Under the pieces are notes generated by a model. That model was not told the DNA's origin. It searched no databases and saw only the letters and a list, made by a program, of their open reading frames with translations. The position numbers and the translations under genes were made by a program. This document shows, piece by piece, positions 29,281 through 36,908 of a DNA stretch of 51,148 bases. Every line of letters begins with the position of its first letter. Positions within the stretch are counted from its first letter, which is position 1. The DNA comes from an uncultured Saprospiraceae bacterium (lineage in GTDB: Bacteria > Bacteroidota > Bacteroidia > Chitinophagales > Saprospiraceae). Location of the stretch: NCBI GenBank assembly GCA_937950315.1, contig CALFDU010000069.1, positions 1 to 51,148 on the forward strand, given 5' to 3'.

Positions 29281-29667
29281 TTAAAAATCTCCGTCTTCCA
29301 CAATCAAGGTAGCATCTACTCGACTCTGGTTTCTTAATGTCTCCACATTCCAATTTGCAACATCCAGGACATCTTTCGTAATCATGTCACCTTCTTCATT
29401 GGTAATTACAAAACGAACAAACCCACTGGTTTCATGCTCATAATTTCTTACAGTGACACCTCCTAACGCTTCGGTAAAAATCTCTTGGGTTGCCCCACTC
29501 GAAATTGTTGTGATCGAATTTAGATCCTCTGATAGAAAAGATAAATCGACGGTAATCTCACTTGAAGAATTATTCTCAACAAACCTAACTACAGTGATTT
29601 CTGGATCGCAGGAAGTCAACACAATGGCACTCAAAGTCACCAATACAGCGATTAATAAATTTTTCAT
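29281..29667 (-). CDS. Small lipoprotein of unknown function
   Basis: A 128-residue predicted lipoprotein: MKNLLIAVLVTLSAIVLTSC gives a signal peptide with lipobox LTSC (Cys20), followed by a beta-rich domain of about 105 residues without recognised family. The frame is open to 29718, but the ATG at 29667 starts the signal peptide exactly. It converges with the dihydrouridine synthase gene (10 bases between the stops) and lies downstream of the PLP lyase gene on the same strand, 133 bases away. Confidence 0.75.
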   Translation of the reverse strand: MKNLLIAVLVTLSAIVLTSCDPEITVVRFVENNSSSEITVDLSFLSEDLNSITTISSGATQEIFTEALGGVTVRNYEHETSGFVRFVITNEEGDMITKDVLDVANWNVETLRNQSRVDATLIVEDGDF

Positions 29668-29800
29668 AATAATTGTTTCCTTATGAACGCTTACTACATT
29701 TAAATGTTTGATAAACAATCATATCTTTTTAAGAAAACAATAGTGTATAATGTCAATAAAGACAAGAGCTAGTTATTGGTGGTTTCCCCTTACAGTTTTA

Positions 29801-30997
29801 TCATTCACCAATCATCGCCAACGCCGCATCAAGGTCTTCTATCAGATCTTTTGGATCCTCAAGCCCTACAGAAATCCTTATCAAACCAGCAACAATACCC
29901 ATTGCATCAAATCGTTCTGGTGGTAATTCTTTGGCATAACTTATGACCGGTGCGTAGACGAGAGACTCATGTCCTCCCCAACTTACACCGAGATGAAACA
30001 ATTGCAATCCATCAACAAAGGATTTTATTTTAGCCAGATCATTCGTATTGAGTTCAAAACTCATGAGGCTACCATAACCGGACATTTGCTTGGCAGCGAG
30101 CTCGTATTGAGAGAAGGATTTTAAGCCTGGCCAATTGACAGATTTTACCATTGGATGGGCTTCTAAAAAGTGGGCCACTTGACTGCCTCCATCCTGATGC
30201 GCTTTCATTCTCAATGGCAAAGTTCTCAGACTTCGCAATAGCAACCACGATTCGAAAGGCGCCATTTTGGGACCAAGTAATGCGTGTTCTTTTAATAAGA
30301 TCTCACCCAAGTCTTTCTTGCTTCCTATCATCACTCCAGCGACGACATCGCTGTGTCCACATAGATATTTTGACACGGAATGTACCTCAATATCGATGCC
30401 CATAGGGATGCATTTTTGAAACAATGGCGTGGCCCAGGTATTGTCGATCACTGTGTTGATGCCTTTGGATTTTGCAAGGGCGGCAATGGCTTTGATGTCT
30501 TGGATTGACATGGTGATGGAGGCTGGACTTTCGAGATAGATCAATCTGGTATTCTCTTGTATCGCTTCCGCAAATGTTTCCACAGTGCTTCCATCTACAA
30601 ACGTGCAATCAACATTACATTTCTCCTTCAAAAATTCATTGATGAATGTATTGGCAGGAGCATAAATATCCTTGATGGTAACGATGTGATCTCCATGATT
30701 CACAAAATGCATAATGGCTGCAGAGATGGCACCCATGCCACTAGCCGTAAGCTTGGCATCTTCCGCACCGGCAATAGCCGCAATTTTCTTTTCGGCAATC
30801 CTGGAAGTTGGATTGTGAAGTCGGGAATACAAGAAGGATTCACTTAGATTATCGAAGGCCTTGTCTATCCCATCCCAACCATCGAATGCAAAGAGAGAAT
30901 TTTGGTAAAGAGGAGGAACAATGGCACCTTTGTTTTCCCAATATTCATTTTCGTCATTACAAAGTATCGTGCGATCACGCTGCTTCTTGCGGTCCAT
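29801..30997 (-). CDS. Cys/Met-metabolism PLP-dependent lyase/synthase
   Basis: A 398-residue fold-type I PLP enzyme of the cystathionine gamma-synthase/gamma-lyase/beta-lyase family (PF01053). Seen are YSRLHNPT (phosphate-binding Tyr/Arg), the TASGMGAISAA segment, DNTWATP with the pyridine-binding Asp, and SVSKYLCGHSDVVAG with the Schiff-base lysine (about residue 210). The exact reaction (cystathionine or methionine cleavage) is not decidable by eye. The start at 30997 (MDRKKQRDRTILCNDENEYW) is preferred over 31045, which would only add residues overlapping NhaC. It overlaps the NhaC gene by 23 bases and is probably co-translated with it, hinting that the transported solute may be related to sulfur amino acids (inference). 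Confidence 0.9.
   Translation of the reverse strand: MDRKKQRDRTILCNDENEYWENKGAIVPPLYQNSLFAFDGWDGIDKAFDNLSESFLYSRLHNPTSRIAEKKIAAIAGAEDAKLTASGMGAISAAIMHFVNHGDHIVTIKDIYAPANTFINEFLKEKCNVDCTFVDGSTVETFAEAIQENTRLIYLESPASITMSIQDIKAIAALAKSKGINTVIDNTWATPLFQKCIPMGIDIEVHSVSKYLCGHSDVVAGVMIGSKKDLGEILLKEHALLGPKMAPFESWLLLRSLRTLPLRMKAHQDGGSQVAHFLEAHPMVKSVNWPGLKSFSQYELAAKQMSGYGSLMSFELNTNDLAKIKSFVDGLQLFHLGVSWGGHESLVYAPVISYAKELPPERFDAMGIVAGLIRISVGLEDPKDLIEDLDAALAMIGE
30563..30575 (-). repeat. Dispersed 13-bp word ATTTGCGGAAGCG (coding)
   Basis: Exact copy in the sense strand of the PLP-lyase gene, encoding part of T-F-A-E-A. Confidence 0.8.
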
Positions 30998-32462
30998 TCT
31001 TTTTCTTCTTGGTATTATAAAAACAGGCAATTCCTGTGAATGCAAAGAAATATGCTATCACAATATTGATCAATGATAAATATTGATACGGCGCATAGTC
31101 AAATGGATGTATACCCAAAGTCGCTGCCATAAATATTCCTGTAGGAGTCCATGGCATTAAATTTTCCATCATCGTCCCTGCGTCTTCTATCGAACGGCTC
31201 AATACTTTTCTGTTTACCTTCAGGTCGTCAAACTTATTTGCGAAAGCGGAACCGATGATAAAACTGGTCGCATACTGATTGGAAGTAGTCAGATTGGTCA
31301 CCCAAGTTGCGCTCAAGGCAGCCACGATCACTTGATATCTTTTCTTAATCTTATTCATCAAAGACTTTATGCTAACTTCAATTGCATTGATTACATCAAG
31401 TACACCGATAAATGTAAATACAAGCAATGAGATAACGATCCCATCAATCAGATTATATAGCCCCCCTCTATTCAAAATCATAAGCACTGAGGAATCCTCA
31501 GAAATCGGGGCTGAAGACATTTTGGTATTAAAACCAGACTTAAATGACACAAACACATCTGTCAATGAAAAGTCTTGAAAAATAAATGCTAGAACCATAG
31601 CAACCCAAGATGAATTTAATAAGGTCAAGAATATAGATTTTTTCTTAACCGTACCATAGATAACTATGGCCATCGGTAATAGCAAGAGTATATTGAAGTT
31701 AAAAATATTAGATATATCCATTAGGGTCTGATTCACCATTTCCATGTTCTCTATTCCACCTTGAGAAACATCTCCACCAAGACTCGGCGAAAGATAAATA
31801 TAGACGCAAGCAGCTAAAATAGCTGCAGGTCCTGTCGTAAACATCATCGAATGAATATGTTCGTACAATGGAACGCCTGTTGCTAACGAAGCGATGTTGG
31901 TCGTGTCAGAAAGCGGAGAGAGTTTATCCCCAAAAAATGACCCTCCGACGATCGCCCCTGCTGTGATGGCAAGGTTGGCATCATACACTTGCGTAATCCC
32001 GAGCATCACTACTCCAATCGTTCCTGCCGAACCCCAAGAGGTTCCTGTCAACAATGAAAACACAATACAAATCAGGAAAGTAAAAATGTAAATCCAGTCA
32101 GGATTGATCATCGATATTCCATAATAAATCAACATTGGGATCGTCCCAGAAACCATCCAACTACCAATCAAAACTCCAATAGCAAAAAGAATAAAAATCA
32201 CGGGTAAAGAATCAGACACTTTACTCACAATGTGCTTCTGGATTTTGTCCCAAGAGTAACCCAGTATCATCAAGTATGCAGAAGTAAAGCTAATGGCAAT
32301 CAACACAAGTACATCCAATGGAAGCATCTTGCCTTTATCTACCCATTGAGGATGGATAAATAAACCGTATATCAATAAGAGAAAAAAGAATGCAATCGGA
32401 CCGATGGCTTTTGAAAATGAGACCGCTTCTGTGTGATCTGGGCTTTCCGGAGTTTGAATCAT
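30975..32462 (-). CDS. nhaC: NhaC-family Na+/H+ antiporter
   Basis: A 495-residue inner-membrane protein with about 11-12 transmembrane helices and the NhaC signatures LTGTSWGSAGTIGVV and GGSFFGDKLSPLSDTTNIA, plus a second symmetric motif GTMMENLMPWTPTGIFMAAT. Family members exchange Na+ for H+; some relatives move malate/lactate or arginine/ornithine, so solute specificity is open. It overlaps the downstream PLP lyase gene by 23 bases, and the start is 90 bases from the anti-sigma-like gene. A one-mismatch copy of the dispersed word lies at 31236-31248. Confidence 0.9.
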   Translation of the reverse strand: MIQTPESPDHTEAVSFSKAIGPIAFFFLLLIYGLFIHPQWVDKGKMLPLDVLVLIAISFTSAYLMILGYSWDKIQKHIVSKVSDSLPVIFILFAIGVLIGSWMVSGTIPMLIYYGISMINPDWIYIFTFLICIVFSLLTGTSWGSAGTIGVVMLGITQVYDANLAITAGAIVGGSFFGDKLSPLSDTTNIASLATGVPLYEHIHSMMFTTGPAAILAACVYIYLSPSLGGDVSQGGIENMEMVNQTLMDISNIFNFNILLLLPMAIVIYGTVKKKSIFLTLLNSSWVAMVLAFIFQDFSLTDVFVSFKSGFNTKMSSAPISEDSSVLMILNRGGLYNLIDGIVISLLVFTFIGVLDVINAIEVSIKSLMNKIKKRYQVIVAALSATWVTNLTTSNQYATSFIIGSAFANKFDDLKVNRKVLSRSIEDAGTMMENLMPWTPTGIFMAATLGIHPFDYAPYQYLSLINIVIAYFFAFTGIACFYNTKKKKNGPQEAA

Positions 32463-32552
32463 ATCAGGTTTCTATTTCTCTAAAATATGATTCTTAACAG
32501 ATTATGACCCACTTTTTTGAAAATTAATCTGAAATGAAGGCCTTACAAGACC

Positions 32553-33230
32553 TTATTCATTGATGCCATCCAAAAATATCATCAAGGCTTCATCATCAGC
32601 CACAGATGTACCTTTGGTTGTCAATACCTCCTCTTCAACGCCTAAACCTTCAAAAGAATCAACTACATCATCGGTTTCTGATTCATTTTTTAATCCAAAT
32701 TCGCTTTGTGATGCAATCAAGTCGATTGGGTCAACAATTACAGGAACTTCAATTTCAAGGTATTTTATCACCTCTTTGGTGATGACTATCGGATCAGACA
32801 ATACCTCTTGGTAGACAGTATCCGTTAGGTATTGGATTTCCGTTTCAGGTTGAGCAACATACTGTATTTTTTCTATGACGATTGGTTTTTGCTTCATCAG
32901 ATCAGTAAAATTCCAAAGCAAATACAAACCCAAAGCCATTAAACCCAAAAGCCAAAGAGGAACTCCCGCAGACAATATTCTAGCTACTCCCGAAGGAGGA
33001 GCAAACTGTCCTTGAAGTTTATCATTGAGTTGTTGCTTGATGGCAGTTGGTGCATGTAATTCCTGTGTACTAGATAGTGCACCTACTTCACCAACCATTG
33101 TTTGGTATGCACGATAGTCTTGCTCACTCATCTCTTTGAGGACCATTGATATTTGGTCTACAGTTAGTTCATCGTAAGAATATTGATCTAACCAAGCTAA
33201 TATTTGATCATTAATTGGTTTTTCCATCAT
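32553..33230 (-). CDS. Single-pass membrane protein, putative anti-sigma factor
   Basis: A 225-residue protein with a cytoplasmic N-terminal ~85 residues, one transmembrane helix (about 89-107, GVPLWLLGLMALGLYLLW) and a variable periplasmic tail. It starts 20 bases inside the end of an ECF sigma-factor gene, the usual arrangement of sigma/anti-sigma pairs in Bacteroidota. No zinc-containing anti-sigma motif or known domain was recognised, so the role rests on topology and context. Confidence 0.7.
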   Translation of the reverse strand: MMEKPINDQILAWLDQYSYDELTVDQISMVLKEMSEQDYRAYQTMVGEVGALSSTQELHAPTAIKQQLNDKLQGQFAPPSGVARILSAGVPLWLLGLMALGLYLLWNFTDLMKQKPIVIEKIQYVAQPETEIQYLTDTVYQEVLSDPIVITKEVIKYLEIEVPVIVDPIDLIASQSEFGLKNESETDDVVDSFEGLGVEEEVLTTKGTSVADDEALMIFLDGINE

Positions 33231-33816
33231 TCATTTTTTTTTGGTTTGGGTCAAACTGAAACAGTTTGGCACTTAGGTTTTTCAGTGAGTAAAAGATTCT
33301 TGACTTCACTGTTCCTTCTGGGCAATTCAAAGCTGCGCTTATTTCTTTGATAGATAATTCATCCTGATATCGTAGAATAAAGCAAGCCTTGTGTTTCGGA
33401 TCTAGTTCGTTTATAGCTTGTTGTAGGTGTTTTTGAAAAATCTCTTGGTCGACATTTTTTGGGCCTTTGGGTAAAACGATATCAAACATTTGTTGTTGTA
33501 AGAAGATGATTGGCACAGGTCGTACGTTTCTCCGGTACTCGTTTTTACACATATTGGAAGCAATGGCGTAGATCCATGTGCTGAATTTATTTACCTTATT
33601 AAAGCTATCTGCTTTCTCAAACAACTTAAGAAATAGAGATTGTGTAAAATCAGCAGCCAGTTCTTTGTCTTGGTACAGCATCCGGTAAAAGTATGCGTAC
33701 ATCTTATCTGCATATCTAATATAAAGTTCATTGAAAGACGCTTCATTGCGTTGAACCAAAAGTCCAATCAATTGCTCATCGCTCAACAGTTTATATTTTT
33801 TACCAAATAGTTCCAA
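33211..33816 (-). CDS. ECF-type RNA polymerase sigma-70 factor
   Basis: A 201-residue sigma factor: region 2 (about 22-90, SFNELYIRYADKMYAYFYRML ... FSTWIYAIASNMCKNEYRR), a linker, and region 4 (about 135-188, LDPKHKACFILRYQDELSIKEISAALNCPEGTVKSRIFYSL). It lies between two SUMF1-domain genes upstream and the putative anti-sigma gene, all on the same strand; 60 bases separate it from the SUMF1 gene. No promoter of the TAnnTTTG type was recognised directly upstream. Confidence 0.92.
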   Translation of the reverse strand: MELFGKKYKLLSDEQLIGLLVQRNEASFNELYIRYADKMYAYFYRMLYQDKELAADFTQSLFLKLFEKADSFNKVNKFSTWIYAIASNMCKNEYRRNVRPVPIIFLQQQMFDIVLPKGPKNVDQEIFQKHLQQAINELDPKHKACFILRYQDELSIKEISAALNCPEGTVKSRIFYSLKNLSAKLFQFDPNQKKMNDGKTN

Positions 33817-33876
33817 TCGGTAGCTTTAGTGTCTCAGAATGTAAGGAAAAATTTTATTCAATGAGTGGTTTCTAGT

Positions 33877-34698
33877 TTATTTCCGTTGTTCAACTTCACA
33901 CACACATCTAAAACCCAACCAGTTTGTTGGGCCTTCGTATTGTACTGGAGCATTGGTCGGAACAATTTCATCATAAAAGTGCTCAAAACTTCCACCCATA
34001 GCAATCCCTGGTTCTTGTACCATCTCGGCCACATTTCCATGTATATGATATACTCCAAATTTATTTGGAATAAATGAGCGACCAGGCGCAGGTAGTCTAA
34101 ATGTAGAATCAAAAGTATCTTGTTCCTTTCCCAATGGTTTTAATTTCATATTTACAATAGCTACTCGTCCCACTATGTTCTTGGATTTAAATTCCTTCTT
34201 TTTTTTCTCAATGATCTTTTTCTGTTTAGCGCTAAACCCACCGTTGGCGATTAATTCCCATTCAGTTCTAGATGGCAGTCTGTATTTAAAAGAAAGAGGT
34301 CCTTCAAATTCATTTGCCTCGAGCATGGTTTTCACGGCTCCCGTGCGCCAAGTGCAATAATCCATGGCTTGTTTTTGGCTTACGCCTACCACTGGGTAAT
34401 CGGAATAAGATGGATGACTTAGATAAGTTTCAGCAAATGGCTCATTGTAAACACCTTCTATAAGCCATACCGTGGTATCCGGAAGTGCATTGTGATATGT
34501 ATCACTTTCCACCCCATTTCTTTCTTTCAAAAAAGACAAATATTCTCTCCAATCATTATTGCTAATTTCGGTTGCGTCATAGAAAAAATTCTCAACGATT
34601 TCTACTGTCCCAGGAGGCCTGAAATCCGCCTTTATTACATAGCCGAAGCTCATAATAAAAGCAGAGATCAGAGCCAAAAAACCAACTTTAAAATTCAT
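33877..34698 (-). CDS. SUMF1/FGE-sulfatase-domain secreted protein (GldJ/K-like)
   Basis: A 273-residue protein with an N-terminal hydrophobic signal (about 1-23) and a formylglycine-generating-enzyme-like C-type lectin fold: NNDWREYL, YPVVGVSQKQAMDYCTWR, FKYRLPSRTEWELIANGG, NKFGVYHIHGNVAEMVQE, GGSFEHF and the final GFRCVCEV. The cysteine pair needed for copper binding in true formylglycine-generating enzymes is not seen, so a structural role, as in the gliding/T9SS proteins GldJ and GldK, is likelier. It is not GldJ/K itself: there is no lipobox. It sits 19 bases after the larger SUMF1 gene, so the two form an operon. Confidence 0.85.
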   Translation of the reverse strand: MNFKVGFLALISAFIMSFGYVIKADFRPPGTVEIVENFFYDATEISNNDWREYLSFLKERNGVESDTYHNALPDTTVWLIEGVYNEPFAETYLSHPSYSDYPVVGVSQKQAMDYCTWRTGAVKTMLEANEFEGPLSFKYRLPSRTEWELIANGGFSAKQKKIIEKKKKEFKSKNIVGRVAIVNMKLKPLGKEQDTFDSTFRLPAPGRSFIPNKFGVYHIHGNVAEMVQEPGIAMGGSFEHFYDEIVPTNAPVQYEGPTNWLGFRCVCEVEQRK

Positions 34699-34717
34699 TG
34701 CCTAAATTTTATATTTC

Positions 34718-36649
34718 TTAATTATTTATTACTTCCATAAAAACCCTAAATCCAACTGCCGGGCTTGGACCATTTACTTTCTTCACTGATTGAATGGTAC
34801 ACTCCTCTGGAATATCTTCCCACGAACCACCCTTTGCAATTCCTTTTTCTTGCACCATCTCTGCCACATTTCCAGACATTCCATAGAGTCCAAAATCGTT
34901 TGGAAAGTATGCATCACCTTTCACTGTGAAAAATGCTCCATCATTGTCAGGTGATCTATTATCACAATCCTCACACATCGGTTTTTCGCTTGAATGAAAA
35001 TTGGCCAGATAACATCCTTTTGAATTTTGATAATAGTAACCTCCCCAAGGGTATCGAGCTAAATCTCGTCCAGCTTCCGCTGCTTCTATCCATTCTTGCT
35101 CGGTCGGCAATCGGAATCTCACTTCGTTAAATCTTTTCTTTTTTGCGTAGCCATTGTATGCTCTTGATAGCCACTCACAATATACTTGTGCAGCTTCATG
35201 GCTAATATTTTGAATCGGGGAAAGAGGATCATCGGGATGACCATTATCGTAAAAAACTTCCTCATTCAATCCTTTGTGCATTTCTGGCACAAAAGAAATC
35301 CAATCTGTTTTACCGGTCTTACATTTATCCAATAATTCAAACTCTTTGTTGCGGAGTAGATCCATCAAAAATTGCTCGTATTGAATATTTAATACCTCAG
35401 TATCCGCTGCATATAATCCATTACCTAAACTCATTAAAGTTTTATCAAGTGACTTAATATCAAAATTGGTTTCAGTAAGAGGTTTTAATTTACGCGAAGA
35501 CTCAATGATCGCATTGACCGTTTGAAGCTGTCCTCCAGCTTCAGCGATATTGCCGATGATATTCCCTATTCTCTCTCTTTTGGCTTCATCCCCTTCTTTG
35601 ATGTAATGACGCATCAGACTCAAAAAGCCAGGAAGATAACTCATATTCATCGAATTCAAGACGGTGACACTTTTGTCATTTTCAAATCCAAGCAACATAT
35701 AGTCTGTCAAAAATTTGTTCTCGTAATTGTCTTTGAGCACCTGGATATTATCGAAACTTTCATTGGAATATTTAAATGACAAACCAACTGTATACAAATT
35801 GTTGCCATATTTTTCTCGCATCGATTTGGGCAGCGTCACACTAAATTGAATGGGACGAATGGCATGTTTGATCACGTGATCTGCTAGTGGACTAAAATCA
35901 TTTTCCCAAGTCAATTCATCATTGATATTTTTATCGTAGGCAGGAATACCACACTTTCTAAAAATGGCTTCACAATATGATCGCTTCCGCAAAAAATTCA
36001 CATTGACTACTTCTACATCCGTTCGCAATTCTTTGACTTGCTGAAGCATCCAAGCTGGATAGGTATCGTTGTCACCGTGCGTAAATAAAATGGCATTGGG
36101 TTCTAGTGACATCAACGAATTATAGTTCCACGAAAGCACACCTGGGGAAATTTCTCCAGAGGCCATCCACTTTTCGTTGAACATTTTCATTTTCTCAGCA
36201 TCCTGTTTAATTACAGCGTCATTGATCATGATACTGTAGACATCTGTTCGGTCAGGATCTAGTTCATACGCAGCAGTAATATGATGAAAAAGCGATGGGT
36301 CGGATCCTCCATTTACATAACTTAGATAATGATATTCATAAGTTCCTTTGATGTGATCGACTAGTTGGCTGTATACTTCATCCAAATTGTATTTTTGCTC
36401 AGCTCCTCCCAGCATATTCACAAAGCGACAAGCGCGATAATAATTGATCCATGCATCCGCATTCGATTGATCTTTATCTATTTCTATTTTCCACAATTCG
36501 GCCTGAGATTGATAGTAATCTACTTCGTAGAACTCTTGGGCAATAGAAACTATTTTTTGAGGCACTTTTGAACTTGGCGGCGTTGTAACATTGGAAGTAA
36601 GCCCAGTTAGGAACAAAAGATTGACAAGAAAAATGATAACTGAATTCAT
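34718..36649 (-). CDS. Two-part protein: DUF2723-like/TPR N-terminal region plus SUMF1 domain
   Basis: A 643-residue predicted secreted protein (signal about 1-19). The middle part carries EPNAILFTHGDNDTYPAWML and LRTDVEVVNVNFL, close to the conserved C-terminal region of Bacteroidota DUF2723 membrane proteins (ILFTxGDNDTFPLWYLQ...VRxDVxVVNxSLL), but here without the multi-spanning membrane domain. The C-terminal ~230 residues form a SUMF1 domain (FRLPTEQEWIEAAEAG, NDFGLYGMSGNVAEMVQE, GGSWED, GFRVFMEV) lacking the active-site cysteine pair. This combination is unusual. It leads the minus-strand run with the second SUMF1 gene and the sigma cassette. A one-mismatch dispersed word lies at 35982-35994. 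Confidence 0.82.
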   Translation of the reverse strand: MNSVIIFLVNLLFLTGLTSNVTTPPSSKVPQKIVSIAQEFYEVDYYQSQAELWKIEIDKDQSNADAWINYYRACRFVNMLGGAEQKYNLDEVYSQLVDHIKGTYEYHYLSYVNGGSDPSLFHHITAAYELDPDRTDVYSIMINDAVIKQDAEKMKMFNEKWMASGEISPGVLSWNYNSLMSLEPNAILFTHGDNDTYPAWMLQQVKELRTDVEVVNVNFLRKRSYCEAIFRKCGIPAYDKNINDELTWENDFSPLADHVIKHAIRPIQFSVTLPKSMREKYGNNLYTVGLSFKYSNESFDNIQVLKDNYENKFLTDYMLLGFENDKSVTVLNSMNMSYLPGFLSLMRHYIKEGDEAKRERIGNIIGNIAEAGGQLQTVNAIIESSRKLKPLTETNFDIKSLDKTLMSLGNGLYAADTEVLNIQYEQFLMDLLRNKEFELLDKCKTGKTDWISFVPEMHKGLNEEVFYDNGHPDDPLSPIQNISHEAAQVYCEWLSRAYNGYAKKKRFNEVRFRLPTEQEWIEAAEAGRDLARYPWGGYYYQNSKGCYLANFHSSEKPMCEDCDNRSPDNDGAFFTVKGDAYFPNDFGLYGMSGNVAEMVQEKGIAKGGSWEDIPEECTIQSVKKVNGPSPAVGFRVFMEVINN

Positions 36650-36908
36650 GATTGTTTAATTATATATCTCTGTATACACGCCACTATCTGAAACGTTCAA
36701 TGAATAAGAAAATATTTCATCGACCTACCTTAATTAATGACAAAGCCTTAGCCAATGCTAGGTCATTATTGGATATCAAGTCATCTATGATGTAAGAAAT
36801 TATGTAGTCAATTCATGAGACTATTAATGATTCATATGAATCAGTATCTAATTATACGCTGATCTAACTTGTCTAATTGTTAGAGAGATGATAGAATAAA
36901 ATTAATTT
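36650..36908. promoter_or_regulatory. Intergenic region with inverted repeats
   Basis: Between the CocE-type hydrolase stop and the SUMF1 gene start. It has an imperfect hairpin (TAATGA 36735-36740 with TCATTA 36763-36768, inner stem CCTTAGC/GCTAGG) and a perfect 16-bp palindrome TGATTCATATGAATCA at 36828-36843. Neither is followed by a T-run on the minus strand, so they look more like operators or processing sites than terminators. Confidence 0.4.

Noticed and set aside
29668-29718. Upstream start of the small lipoprotein
   Set aside because: It would place 17 extra residues before a perfect lipoprotein signal peptide; the ATG at 29667 is the natural start.
30998-31045. Upstream start of the PLP lyase at 31045
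   Set aside because: Would add 16 residues inside the NhaC frame with no family match; the ATG at 30997 fits the family start better.
36735-36768. Hairpin between SUMF1 operon and hydrolase as a terminator
   Set aside because: No T-run on the minus strand downstream; kept only as a possible regulatory structure.
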